Counted from the stretch's first letter, positions 15,156 through 22,880 are shown. The stretch is 39,214 nucleotides of DNA from VRUE01 sp035712345 (GCA_035712345.1 DASTAY010000055.1:1-39214); one strand, 5' to 3'. Program-made: numbers and translations. The notes: generated from the letters alone by a model not told the origin.

Positions 15156-15982
15156 TGCCGGGATCGCTGATCGTCTGCCCGACGCCGATCGGCAACCTCG
15201 ACGACATCACGATCCGCGTTCGCGACGCCCTCGTCGCCGCCGACTTCGTCGCCTGCGAGGACACGCGCCGCACCGGCGGCCTGCTCGACAAGCTCGGCAT
15301 CCGCCCGGCGCCGCCGCTGGTCTCGATCCACGAGGGCAACGAAGCGCCGCGCGCGCTCGAGCTGGCGCAGCGGATCGAACGCGGCGACATCGTCGCCCTC
15401 GTCTCCGACGCCGGCATGCCGGCGATCTCCGACCCCGGCTTTCGCCTGATCCGCCGCTGCATCGAGCGCAGCCTCGAGGTCACAGTGCTGCCCGGCCCCT
15501 CGGTCGTGCCCGCGGCCCTGGTTGCGTCGGGGCTGCCGACCGACCGCTGGCGCTTCGAGGGCTTCCTGCCCAAGCGCGCCGGTGAGATGGAGCGCGTGCT
15601 GCGCTCGACCGAGACCGTCGTCGCCTTCGAGTCGCCGCGCCGGGTGGGTGACTCGCTCGCCGCCCTGGCCGCGATCGCCCCCGACCGCCCGGCGGCGGTC
15701 GTCCGCGAGCTGACCAAGATGCACGAGGAGGTCTCTCGCGCGAGCCTGGCCGAGCTGGCGCGGCGCTTCCGCGGCGACGTCAAGGGGGAGATCGTGCTCG
15801 TGATCGCGCCCGCCTCCTCGGACGACCACGACCAGGACGTCGCCTTCGCCGTCGACGCGCTCCGCCACCTGGTCCAGTCCGGCGCCCGCCCGCGCGCCGC
15901 CGCCAGCGTCGTCGCCGCCCTCACCGGCACCCGCGCCAACGACCTGTACCGCGCCCTCACCGGCCGCGAGCCACGCAAGTGA
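15155..15982 (+). CDS. rsmI: 16S rRNA (cytidine(1402)-2'-O)-methyltransferase
   Basis: 275 aa. Methylates the 2'-O of C1402 in the small-subunit decoding centre using SAM. Motifs LIVCPTPIGNLDDITIR, CEDTRRTGGLLDKLGI, VALVSDAGMPAISDPGFRLI, LPGPSVVPAALVASGLPTD and EGFLPK are diagnostic. The C-terminal segment (HLVQSGARPRAAASVVAALT, GTRANDLYRAL) is the helical tail of RsmI. Start and stop overlap with the glucokinase (TGATG). In many genomes rsmI is followed by metG; here metG is displaced 7 kb downstream by the island. Confidence 0.96.
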   Translation: MPGSLIVCPTPIGNLDDITIRVRDALVAADFVACEDTRRTGGLLDKLGIRPAPPLVSIHEGNEAPRALELAQRIERGDIVALVSDAGMPAISDPGFRLIRRCIERSLEVTVLPGPSVVPAALVASGLPTDRWRFEGFLPKRAGEMERVLRSTETVVAFESPRRVGDSLAALAAIAPDRPAAVVRELTKMHEEVSRASLAELARRFRGDVKGEIVLVIAPASSDDHDQDVAFAVDALRHLVQSGARPRAAASVVAALTGTRANDLYRALTGREPRK

Positions 15983-15993
15983 TCGGCGGCGGC

Positions 15994-16030
15994 GTAGAGG
16001 TTTGGTCTGCTATCCGGACCAAACCTCTAC
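15994..16030 (+). terminator. 14-bp stem hairpin after rsmI
   Basis: GTAGAGGTTTGGTC-TGCTATCCG-GACCAAACCTCTAC, a perfect 14-bp stem with a 9-nt loop, 11 nt past the rsmI stop. No U-run follows. It marks the end of the chromosomal operon just before the metG-derived promoter and remnant. Confidence 0.75.
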
Positions 16031-16044
16031 GGCGGTCGGTGAAC

Positions 16045-16050
16045 TAGCCT
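16045..16050 (+). promoter_or_regulatory. TAGCCT -10 box, likely the original metG promoter
   Basis: TAGCCT lies 9 nt before ATG 16060, the same leaderless layout as several other genes here. It now drives only a 39-codon remnant. Confidence 0.5.
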
Positions 16051-16059
16051 GGGCCCCCG

Positions 16060-16179
16060 ATGTCGTACTACGTCACCACAGCGACATTTCGATTTTCGTC
16101 AACGGACCCTGATGGCTACGCGCTGGGGATTTGGTCCGGCGTGGCCGGGTCTGCCAGCGTTGTCGCCGGACAGTCCTAA
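16060..16179 (+). pseudogene. Truncated metG 5' end (methionyl-tRNA synthetase remnant) at island edge
   Basis: The 39-codon frame starts MSYYVTT, which is how MetRS proteins typically begin (MxxYYVTTPIYYVN). It then diverges at ATFRFSS and stops at TAA 16177-16179. It follows the rsmI terminator and a TAGCCT box, where metG would normally start. The intact metG lies at 23244 and reads WYITTPIYYVN from the matching point. The simplest reading is that the island inserted after about the seventh to eighth codon and separated the original start from the rest. The homologous stretch is short, so this rests on position as much as on sequence. Confidence 0.65.
16069..16084 (+). repeat. Left att-like direct repeat at island boundary
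   Basis: TACGTCACCACAGCGA matches TACATCACCACGCCGA in metG at 23262-23277 (13 of 16 positions). The core is also present at 22868. All three lie at proposed insertion edges. Confidence 0.6.
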
Positions 16180-16320
16180 GCGGCAGCATCCCATCCGGTA
16201 TCACGCCCTGCCGCTTCCGGGGCAGCAGAAAAACTGGTCAACCCAAGCAAGCTCCGAGGGCACGCGGACGCCGAGAGCGGGTTCGTGAAGCCACTTCCCG
16301 GCTCCCGCCGGGTCTCGCTA
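16085..16320. other. Gene-poor left end of island
   Basis: Apart from the remnant of the metG frame I see no supportable gene between the left repeat and the first island gene. A plus-strand frame from 16131 is arginine- and serine-rich and looks like a chance frame. It contains the sequence CCCGGCTCCCGCCGGG, a short inverted repeat, just before the SLATT promoter. Confidence 0.4.
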
Positions 16321-16326
16321 TAGCCT
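16321..16326 (+). promoter_or_regulatory. TAGCCT -10 box of the SLATT-like gene
   Basis: TAGCCT lies 6 nt before GTG 16333, preceded by TA (TATAGCCT overall from 16319). No Shine-Dalgarno; leaderless layout. Confidence 0.5.
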
Positions 16327-16332
16327 TCGGCA

Positions 16333-17235
16333 GTGTCCGAGGCGAGCGCCGGCCTGAAGCAAGACGATTTCCCTGCGCTCTATCGCGCCCTCAGCGCGGA
16401 GTCGGTCGGAGCCCAAAAGAACGTTCTTCTTGCCGTCAAGGTCGGTCTCGGCGGAGCGCTCGTGGCCGCCGCCTTGGGGTTGATTAAAATCGAGGCCGGT
16501 GGAGTCGACCTCGCGGCCCTCGCGGCTGGGATCGGATTCGCCTTTTCGCTCGCTGCCACCGGTTGGCTCCTCTGGCAGCGACCAGAGCGCGACTGGTATG
16601 ACGCCCGGGCTGGGGCCGAGTCGGTCAAGACGTTGACCTGGCAGTTTGCGGTGGGTGGCGGGGAGTTTCCGCTCGCGGGTCAGGAGGACGATGTTCGGAC
16701 CAGGTTCGTGGCTCGGCTTCGAGAGCTGCTGACCGACTTGGGGACCGTAAGGACGGCGGTGGCCGCCGGAGACGAGCAGATCCCGGCTGGATTGCTCGCT
16801 CTGCGGAGCGCACCAATCGCAACGCGCCGGGAGGCATACAGGGTCGGTCGCATAGAAGACCAGCAAGCGTGGTACGCAGAGAAAGCCGCGTGGAACAGTC
16901 GACGTCGACTGCGGTGGGCGATCGGCACGGTCCTGATCCAGATCCTTGGTTTGTTAGCGGGTCTCGGCCGCGCCTTTCTCGGACTGGATGTCGATTTTCT
17001 CGGACTGGCCGCCGCCCTCGTCGCGGCGATCACGGCGTGGACGAGAACGAAGGACTACGCAGAGCTCTCAGAGGCCTACGCCGTGACCGCCCAAGAGATA
17101 GGCCTACTTGCCGCGCAGCAGCTGGACTCCGAGGAAGAGGTCAAGTGGTCGGAGTTCGTGGAAACCGCCGAGCGCGCCTTCTCCCGCGAGCACACCCTTT
17201 GGCGGGCTCGTAAAGGACATCGCCCCGTGGGCTGA
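16333..17235 (+). CDS. SLATT/DUF4231-like four-helix membrane protein
   Basis: 300 aa. Two hydrophobic hairpins are visible: spans at about 31-52 and 60-81, then 194-212 and 221-238. Each is followed by a soluble helical stretch: ERDWYDARAGAESVKTLTW after the first, WTRTKDYAELSEAYAVTAQE after the second. This is the pattern of SLATT/DUF4231 proteins, which are found in bacterial conflict systems, often beside nucleotide-producing or nucleotide-cleaving enzymes. They are predicted to act as membrane effectors or pores. First gene of the metG island, 78 nt before the phosphoesterase gene on the same strand. The exact family is a pattern-based call; the membrane topology is seen directly. Confidence 0.65.
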   Translation: MSEASAGLKQDDFPALYRALSAESVGAQKNVLLAVKVGLGGALVAAALGLIKIEAGGVDLAALAAGIGFAFSLAATGWLLWQRPERDWYDARAGAESVKTLTWQFAVGGGEFPLAGQEDDVRTRFVARLRELLTDLGTVRTAVAAGDEQIPAGLLALRSAPIATRREAYRVGRIEDQQAWYAEKAAWNSRRRLRWAIGTVLIQILGLLAGLGRAFLGLDVDFLGLAAALVAAITAWTRTKDYAELSEAYAVTAQEIGLLAAQQLDSEEEVKWSEFVETAERAFSREHTLWRARKGHRPVG

Positions 17236-17300
17236 TCGACGCGCTCTCGAGCCAACGACCTAGACCTTCCCCGCGACCGCGGAGAGGTCCAGGCTCCGCC

Positions 17301-17306
17301 TACACT
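17301..17306 (+). promoter_or_regulatory. TACACT -10 box of the phosphoesterase gene
   Basis: TACACT lies 7 nt before ATG 17314, with no Shine-Dalgarno; leaderless layout. Confidence 0.5.
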
Positions 17307-17313
17307 CACCGCG

Positions 17314-19428
17314 ATGAGCACCATCCTTCACATATCGGACCTCCACCTCGGCGAGCCCGAAGACTGGCAGCTACTTGGCAGCGATCGTGCCGGAATGGCG
17401 GGTTCCGATATTGACAGCCAGAAAGGGGTGTTGAAGGAGACGCTCGAGCTTGTTACCTCCGGCGGGCTGATCGACGAGATCGATGCGGTGGTGGTGAGTG
17501 GAGATCTGACCAACCGCTGTCGCCCAGACGGCTTTACCGAGTTCACGGAGGTCGCCCAACCGCTGATCGACAAGGTGGGGGCCGAGAAGATCGCCGTGGT
17601 TCCCGGCAATCACGATGTCCCGTGGGATTTCGGGCCGGACGATTCAGCCCGCTATGACGAATTCCTCCGGGTCACCCGTGGACTCGGAATGGTCACGCCG
17701 ATCCTTGACGGGCGTGACACGGATGCGGCTTCCGAAGCCGAGCATCTGATCCTGGGCGAGGACTTCGTGATCGTCACCGTCAACTCGAGCCACTTCTGCT
17801 GGGGGAAGGAAGCTGCCGACGAATCGGTCGTCGAGGCGGTGCTTCGCTCAGGTTCAGATGAGCTACTTGAGGCGTTCGAGAATCTTCGGCGGCGCGACGT
17901 TGCCCGCGTTTCCAACGCTCAGCTCGGTGCACTGCGTTCGTTATTGCGCGAGCGGTTGCCGACTCCCGCAGTCGGGGAGGCGGATGATCGGGTCCGCATC
18001 GCGGTGCTCCACCACCAGCTTCTTCCGGTGAGCGCGTCCGAGGAAGTCAAGGCCTTCGAGGCGCTCAGCAACCTGGGGAAGATCCGAGGTCTGTTCGTGG
18101 AGCTTGGGATCCAGGTGGTGCTCCACGGGCACAAGCACACCCCCTCGCTCTTCTGGGACTACGTCGCCGGCCAGGCCTTGAACGAGCCCCCTCGTCGGAT
18201 GCTCGTGTCTGCTGGCCCGGGAGAATTCCTACCGGGCGGCCTTGTGATGAGACTGCTCAGGATCAGCGAGGGTCCGCGTGCCCGCGACGTGGTCATCGAG
18301 CAACTGCACGCACCGGCGCGCTCGGGCGGGGAGATCACCTCCACGCGCGAGCGAGCACGACTCTGGCGATCGACGGCAGTCGATGCGATAGGCGACATGA
18401 CCGTCCTCGCCGCTCCGACGGTCGGCGAGGTCTACGCCCAGCTTCGCTCGGTCTTCGAGGATCGCTCGCCGACCGAGCCGCTCCACGACCTGCTGTGTGA
18501 GATCACCTCGCCGACGGATGCCGGGGAGGTGCCTCTCGATTATCCGCATATCGAGGGGATAGAGGACGCGCAGCAGTGGATGGACGATCTGGTCGAATGG
18601 TGGCAGCTTCGCGATCCCCAGTTGCTCCAACAGGTGACCTTCAACCATGGCGAGCGGATCCACCGCCGCTGGGGCGACCAGGTCGAGCGAGCGGTTGAGA
18701 CCCTGAGGCGATCGCGACCGGGTTCGACGAGGGCGGTGATCATGCTGCTCGATCCTTGGACTGACGCCAAGCCCGAAGGGGACTTTCCTTCATTCGTGCT
18801 GATCCAGCTGCAGGTCGTGCCGCGAGGGGCGGAGTCGCAGTTGGACTGCAGCGGTTACTTCCGCAAGCAGGAGATGCGCTACTGGTGGCCGATCAATGTG
18901 GCGGAGCTCGCAAGGGTCCAGGCGGCCGTCGTCGAGGAACTCTCGACTCCCGATCAGGTGGTAGCGGGCGGTCGACTTCGGACTATCACCGCCTATGCGG
19001 CGAGCGAGGAGAAGCTGCCTGCGGTCGCCCTGGCCGAGATTGACCGGGCAATCGACCTACACCGCGACCATCTCTGGACGATGGCCTACGGGCTCGTGCA
19101 TCAAGACGAAGAGCAGGCTCGTGGTGAGGTCCGCCAGCTCTGGGAGCGCTATCTCCGCGGCCTCGACCCCAGCGACGAAGAGCCCTCGCAGGAGCTCCCG
19201 ACCTCCTACCGCGGCTTGAAAGAGATCGGCGCGATCCTCGAATGGCTGGGTCACGGTCAAGATCCGGTGGCCGTCGCGCTCCAGAATCTGGTCAGTGCCT
19301 ATGACGCGCTGCAGGTACGGGATGGCCCGGTGCCTGCAACGGTGGGCACCGTCGGGCAGGCCCGCCAGCTTCTCTCGCGCCTCCGTGCGGAGCTGGACTC
19401 GGTGTTAGTGGACGCCGGTGCTTCCTAG
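17314..19428 (+). CDS. Calcineurin-like metallophosphoesterase with long C-terminal extension
   Basis: 704 aa. The N-terminal ~340 residues hold all calcineurin-fold metal motifs: DLH (D9, H11), VSGDLTN (D64), PGNHD (N99-H100), an LHHQ histidine near residue 233, and HGHKH near 270. It should be a two-metal phosphodiesterase or phosphatase. The remaining ~360 residues (from about 345) are mostly helical, with W-rich parts (QQWMDDLVEWWQL, RYWWPINVAEL), and I do not recognise them. They may be a sensor or oligomerisation module. Comparable large phosphoesterases occur in defence islands. It follows the SLATT-like gene and lies 21 nt before the next small gene on the same strand, so the three probably form one functional set. 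Substrate unknown (nucleotide, nucleic acid end, or cyclic nucleotide). Confidence 0.85.
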   Translation: MSTILHISDLHLGEPEDWQLLGSDRAGMAGSDIDSQKGVLKETLELVTSGGLIDEIDAVVVSGDLTNRCRPDGFTEFTEVAQPLIDKVGAEKIAVVPGNHDVPWDFGPDDSARYDEFLRVTRGLGMVTPILDGRDTDAASEAEHLILGEDFVIVTVNSSHFCWGKEAADESVVEAVLRSGSDELLEAFENLRRRDVARVSNAQLGALRSLLRERLPTPAVGEADDRVRIAVLHHQLLPVSASEEVKAFEALSNLGKIRGLFVELGIQVVLHGHKHTPSLFWDYVAGQALNEPPRRMLVSAGPGEFLPGGLVMRLLRISEGPRARDVVIEQLHAPARSGGEITSTRERARLWRSTAVDAIGDMTVLAAPTVGEVYAQLRSVFEDRSPTEPLHDLLCEITSPTDAGEVPLDYPHIEGIEDAQQWMDDLVEWWQLRDPQLLQQVTFNHGERIHRRWGDQVERAVETLRRSRPGSTRAVIMLLDPWTDAKPEGDFPSFVLIQLQVVPRGAESQLDCSGYFRKQEMRYWWPINVAELARVQAAVVEELSTPDQVVAGGRLRTITAYAASEEKLPAVALAEIDRAIDLHRDHLWTMAYGLVHQDEEQARGEVRQLWERYLRGLDPSDEEPSQELPTSYRGLKEIGAILEWLGHGQDPVAVALQNLVSAYDALQVRDGPVPATVGTVGQARQLLSRLRAELDSVLVDAGAS

Positions 19429-19449
19429 CGTCCAGAGCCCCTGCCATCC

Positions 19450-20043
19450 TTGATCCCCGTGGAGCGACCGATCAAGCAGCCCTACGCGGAATGGGCCCTG
19501 GAGCTGGCGCAGGCGGCCGCGGCGGTCTGCAATTACTGCGACCACGTCGACCACAACGAGTCGGTCGATCGTGAGTGGATCTTCGAGGCTGGTCGCACCC
19601 TGCGCGACCTCGCCTGCCGGGTGGCCGCCTACGAAGACAAGGATCTTCTCGGTCTCTATGTCGATCGGCTCCGGGTGGTTGAGGGCCGGAATCCCCTTCA
19701 TCGAGCCGGTGGCTTCGACGGTGGAGCCCTGGCCGCGACAGCGAAAACCTGGCGCGATCTACAGCTGGCCCAAGCCGAGCACGACCGCCATTACCACCCG
19801 GACGTGATCGGCCTCTCGAAGTTCGCCCAGCTGAACCACTACGCACTGCACCTGGCCAAGCTCGCCGGCGCCCTAGCCGAGGTTGCACAGGGCGTCGCAG
19901 ATCCGGTCGACTTCCGCCAGCGACGCCTCCCCGACATGCTGCTCTTCGGGATCAAGCTCGCAACGGTGACGGGAAAAGCGCTCCCTGGGAAGCCCCTCGC
20001 GGGCGGCGGCAGCCTCGAGCCACGGCATCTCGTCGCGGCCTGA
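19450..20043 (+). CDS. Unknown helical protein of the island
   Basis: 197 aa from TTG 19450 (GTG 19459 equally possible). I do not recognise the family. It is alpha-helical with conserved-looking segments LAQAAAAVCNYCDHVDHNES, LSKFAQLNHYALHLAKLAGA and RLPDMLLFGIKLATVTGKAL. The last two faintly resemble the helix pairs of all-alpha NTP pyrophosphatases (MazG-like), but the EExxE and ExxD metal residues are not present, so this is only a hint. It sits 21 nt after the phosphoesterase gene. Its 3' end overlaps the converging hypermodification-type gene by about 92 nt, so either one C-terminus is dispensable or the two genes interfere. Confidence 0.55.
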   Translation: MIPVERPIKQPYAEWALELAQAAAAVCNYCDHVDHNESVDREWIFEAGRTLRDLACRVAAYEDKDLLGLYVDRLRVVEGRNPLHRAGGFDGGALAATAKTWRDLQLAQAEHDRHYHPDVIGLSKFAQLNHYALHLAKLAGALAEVAQGVADPVDFRQRRLPDMLLFGIKLATVTGKALPGKPLAGGGSLEPRHLVAA

Positions 20044-21022
20044 ATGCCTCCTCAGTCAGAGCCAGTCCCCACTTCGGCGGAAAGAAAGGCTCGGGCAGGG
20101 GGCCGGTTGGGGCGTACTTCGCCTTGATCCGGCTGCGGTTGCTCTTCAACTCCGGGAAGGCGACGCGCGAGTACTTGTCGAGCTCGCAGAACAGGTTCTG
20201 CACGTCGATCGCCTGAAGTCGCCGGCCGAAGAGGGAGCGGAACCTGATGCCGCGACGCTCGAATTCCTGCTCCTGCCGGGCGGTCACCCACAAAATGATG
20301 CGCTCGTCGCCCCAGCCGTTCGTCTCCGAAAAACACTTGGTGATTCCCCGTCTTGCCCCCGGGCCGGCGACGCTTCGCTCGCTTTCATCAAGATCACACA
20401 GCTCGCTGTAGTTGAGGTCGATCGCTAGTTGGTAGCCCATGAATGGACCTATCAAGGGATAGGCCTGGAGCGCCTCGACGAGGTCACCGATCGAGCGTGC
20501 CCTGGCGACAGCCGTAAGGAGGCCCCCAGGCCGCAGCATCTCCTCAAGCAGCGCTAGATGGTTCCGGTGCTTTCGCTGATGTCCGTAGGCGCGGTTTGCG
20601 CAGAGGATGAATGCCGAGGTGTAAAGGCGCCGACCGGACCCGAAGGCGTCGTCGAGGACCTCGCCGAAACCCCCCGCGCGAAAGCTGTCCACGGTGACGT
20701 CGCCGAACGCCTCCGTTAGGAGCTCCCAGGTCTCAGGCTTCGAGAAGAGCCGGAAGAGAACGATCCGCAGGACCTGGTCCTCGGCGTCGTAGTCCTGCCT
20801 GTCGCCGTAGATGACCTCCCGGATCAGGTACTGGGAGACTCGATCGCTTGCCCGGTAGGCGTTACAGAACTTGTAGGTGGCGAGGATCGGATCGGCGGTC
20901 CATGGGCCCGGCTGACCTTCCAGACGCCGGAAGAAGATCTCCTGACGCTCGGCCGCCAGATTCCAGAACGCATCGAGGACCTGCGGACGGGTGGTCGGCG
21001 GCATCGCCGAGAAGAATCGCAA
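19952..21022 (-). CDS. DNA-base-hypermodification-type helical protein (HMUDK_hel/aGPT-Pplase-like, HhH fold)
   Basis: 356 aa (TTG 21022; ATG 21004 is an alternative). The block PWTADPILATYKFCNAYRAS, then DRVSQYLIREVIYGD, is what I know from the 5-hydroxymethyluracil DNA kinase helical domain and the alpha-glutamyl/putrescinyl-thymine pyrophosphorylase families of phage base-hypermodification loci. A helix-hairpin-helix-like AYPLIGPFMGYQLAIDL (about 188-203), then AGPGARRGI, fits their DNA-glycosylase-like fold. There is no Walker A P-loop, so by itself it is not a kinase; it may bind or process modified thymine. The tail after about residue 320 is Arg/Pro-rich and overlaps the convergent gene. 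It lies 18 nt after the TIR gene in the same direction (one operon). Confidence 0.7.
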   Translation of the reverse strand: MRFFSAMPPTTRPQVLDAFWNLAAERQEIFFRRLEGQPGPWTADPILATYKFCNAYRASDRVSQYLIREVIYGDRQDYDAEDQVLRIVLFRLFSKPETWELLTEAFGDVTVDSFRAGGFGEVLDDAFGSGRRLYTSAFILCANRAYGHQRKHRNHLALLEEMLRPGGLLTAVARARSIGDLVEALQAYPLIGPFMGYQLAIDLNYSELCDLDESERSVAGPGARRGITKCFSETNGWGDERIILWVTARQEQEFERRGIRFRSLFGRRLQAIDVQNLFCELDKYSRVAFPELKSNRSRIKAKYAPTGPLPEPFFPPKWGLALTEEAFRPRRDAVARGCRRPRGASQGALFPSPLRA

Positions 21023-21040
21023 CTTCGCGGGACGTGACGC

Positions 21041-22294
21041 TCAGCGCCCACAGGAGGAGCCGCTGCCGGCGCTGGTCGCGATCGCCGGCCCGCGGGCGGC
21101 GGCCAGGGCAGCGCGCTCGATCGCTGCTTCAAACTCGTGCACGTCGCCCGGTTCGGTCCAGTCGATCAACTCGGCGCCCGCTGCACTCAGGCCCTCGGGA
21201 ACGGTGGCTCCCGGATCGATCACGATCCCGAGCAGGCCATTCGCCGGCTGCTTCGCAAGGCTCCACTCAATCTCCTTCGCCACCCAGGCGCTTCCTGCGG
21301 TCGCCGCCCCGATCAAGACGACGGTGACGCTCGTCCCTTTGATCTGGCTACGGATCCGTCGGCCGACATAGGAGTCGTCGGTGGAGTTGACCCGCTGCAT
21401 CTGGTGGCGGACCGAGTAGTTCACGTTCAGTTTAGGTGCCCGGCGCAAGAGATCGAAGCCTTTCGCCCGGCCTTCGTCGCGGTGTTGATAGGAAAGGAAG
21501 GCCCTCCGCGCCATCAGCTCGCCCTCACGATCCGAGCCACCTGGTCGGCGTCCAGCGTTGCACTCCATGCACCCCCACCAGCCGGTCGGCGAGGCATTGC
21601 TCACTCGCTCCCTTTCGGCATCTTTCGGGACGGGCTTCAGATAGTCCGCGGCATCGGCCCAGCTCCAAGGCGCCTCCCGCAGCCAGGTCGGATACCGGCA
21701 GCCGGACTGGAACTTGTTGATCCGCTCGAGACGGTCTATCTCCGCGAGATACTCGGGAGTCATATCCGGCCGTGAGCCGATCAGAGCCGCCAGGGCAGCA
21801 CTCTGCTCATGGTCGAGCTTCTTGGTCAACCTCCAGCGCGTCGAAAGTGGGGAGACCAATCCGGAGTGAAGTTCAGAGACGAGGATCGGTCGTACGAACC
21901 GCACCTGGGCAGCGGCGAGCGCGAAGTCCCCTGCGGCCTCTCCCAGCGCCCCCGGGGTCCAGGCGGCTAGCTCGTACATTCCCGTCAACGCTCGCTCTCT
22001 GCTGTGGGGCGGCCGGGTGAAAAAGAAGACATAGCGGGCCGAGTGCTTGACGATTCCGGCGCGCATCTGCTCCTGGCAGGTCGAGAAAAGACCGTAGGTG
22101 CCGGTCTCGATGTTCGGGTCGCTCTTGTTGTCCTTGATCCGCGTGATCGCCCGGACCGGTAGCGCAGCCAGGTCGTCGGCGTGGTAGAACGATGCGTACC
22201 CAATGTTCGGCGCCGCCGGCTCAATAGCGCGCCAGCGGGCTCCTTCGGGCCCGCCGACGGACAACAACTCCGGCTGTCTCGCCGGGGCGTTCAA
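21041..22294 (-). CDS. PUA/Nmad-like N-terminal domain fused to ThsB-like TIR domain
   Basis: 417 aa from TTG 22294. The C-terminal part (262-400; ARRAFLSYQHRDEGRAKGF, YVGRRIRSQIKGTSVTVVLIG, WVAKEIEWSLAK, GLLGIVID) matches the TIR-like domain of Thoeris ThsB (MTH538/DUF1863), which makes or degrades NAD-derived signals. The Glu in KEIEW is a candidate catalytic residue. The N-terminal ~225 residues (NIETGTYGLFSTCQEQM, ARYVFFFTRPPHSRERALTG, MYEL) look like a small beta-barrel of the PUA/EVE/nucleotide-modification-associated kind. That assignment is tentative. A C-x2-C pair (WGCMEC, about 242-245) lies in the linker. Co-directional with the hypermodification-type gene, 18 nt apart. Predicted role: sensing modified or damaged DNA and triggering NAD-based signalling. 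Confidence 0.75.
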   Translation of the reverse strand: MNAPARQPELLSVGGPEGARWRAIEPAAPNIGYASFYHADDLAALPVRAITRIKDNKSDPNIETGTYGLFSTCQEQMRAGIVKHSARYVFFFTRPPHSRERALTGMYELAAWTPGALGEAAGDFALAAAQVRFVRPILVSELHSGLVSPLSTRWRLTKKLDHEQSAALAALIGSRPDMTPEYLAEIDRLERINKFQSGCRYPTWLREAPWSWADAADYLKPVPKDAERERVSNASPTGWWGCMECNAGRRPGGSDREGELMARRAFLSYQHRDEGRAKGFDLLRRAPKLNVNYSVRHQMQRVNSTDDSYVGRRIRSQIKGTSVTVVLIGAATAGSAWVAKEIEWSLAKQPANGLLGIVIDPGATVPEGLSAAGAELIDWTEPGDVHEFEAAIERAALAAARGPAIATSAGSGSSCGR

Positions 22295-22303
22295 GGTCTC
22301 GGT

Positions 22304-22319
22304 TGTTGCCGTTGCAACA
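22304..22319. promoter_or_regulatory. Inverted repeat upstream of the TIR gene
   Basis: TGTTGC-CGTT-GCAACA lies 10 nt before the assumed TIR start, in the 115-nt gap shared with the divergent HARE-HTH-like gene. It could be an operator for either gene, or a leader hairpin of the TIR transcript. Confidence 0.4.
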
Positions 22320-22397
22320 CGTTGAAATGATTATCGGCACTCCGTCGGTCGGAAAATGCACATTCAATGGGTCGTCGGGTGCATCCGCGCTGCGGCG

Positions 22398-22403
22398 TAG
22401 GTT
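22398..22403 (+). promoter_or_regulatory. TAGGTT -10 box of the HARE-HTH-like gene
   Basis: TAGGTT lies 6 nt before GTG 22410 with no Shine-Dalgarno; leaderless layout as for other genes in the island. Confidence 0.45.
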
Positions 22404-22409
22404 TCCGGC

Positions 22410-22844
22410 GTGCCCACCAAGTCCTCGTCGAGTGCCCTCCTTCTTCAGCGGCGACGTTTGATCGGGCGAATCGAGCAGGAGCAGGAGGAGCTTGAGGTCC
22501 TACGTGCCCTGGTCGAGAACCTTGCCGACCAGCTCTCTCGCGACGAGTACATGCTTCGTCAGGTCGATTCAGCGCTGGGCACGGCTCCCCAGCTCACGCT
22601 CGAGCAGGCGAACCTGCGATTGCGCGGGCAGGACCTTGAGCGCGTGGCGGTGGAGGTGCTACAGGAGGAACGCGGGGCTGATGCTGAGGTCCACTACAGG
22701 GAATGGTTCGAGCTGTTGCGGGCGCGCGGCTATCTCGTCAGCGGAAAGCAGCCGATCAATACCTTTCTAGCCCAGATCGGTCGTTCCAATGCAGTGGAAA
22801 GCGTCGGTCGTCGGACCGGCAGGTACCGCCTGAAGGTGGCCTGA
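22410..22844 (+). CDS. Coiled-coil protein with C-terminal HARE-HTH-like winged helix
   Basis: 144 aa. Residues 12-55 form a strong coiled coil (RRRLIGRIEQEQEELEVLRA, then LVENLADQLSRDEYMLRQVD). Residues 70-143 look like a HARE-HTH winged helix: LERVAVEVLQEER, HYREWFELLRARGYLVSGK, TFLAQIGRS and the closing strand GRYRLKVA. HARE-HTH domains are predicted to recognise modified DNA and occur with restriction and DNA-modification enzymes. It is divergent from the TIR/hypermodification operon. It could be the DNA reader or regulator of the system. Assignment is by pattern; the fold call is moderate. Confidence 0.6.
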   Translation: MPTKSSSSALLLQRRRLIGRIEQEQEELEVLRALVENLADQLSRDEYMLRQVDSALGTAPQLTLEQANLRLRGQDLERVAVEVLQEERGADAEVHYREWFELLRARGYLVSGKQPINTFLAQIGRSNAVESVGRRTGRYRLKVA

Positions 22845-22867
22845 GCGAACGCGTTCCAAACAAAGAA

Positions 22868-22880
22868 ATCACCACGCCGA
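22868..22880 (+). repeat. Second att-like repeat, exact 13-bp copy of metG codons
   Basis: ATCACCACGCCGA is identical to 23265-23277 in metG and similar to GTCACCACAGCGA at 16072-16084. It lies 24 nt after the last island gene. Confidence 0.65.

Noticed and set aside
15994..16030. tRNA or other RNA gene at the long hairpin after rsmI
   Set aside because: A single 14-bp stem with a 9-nt loop, no cloverleaf and no conserved T-loop; a terminator is simpler.
16131..16487. Plus-strand frame in the left end of the island
   Set aside because: Overlaps the SLATT-like gene in another frame, Arg/Ser-rich with no domain pattern and no start signals.
21041..22294. Complete Thoeris system
   Set aside because: Only a ThsB-like TIR domain is present; no ThsA-type SIR2/SLOG or other canonical NAD effector gene is in the window.
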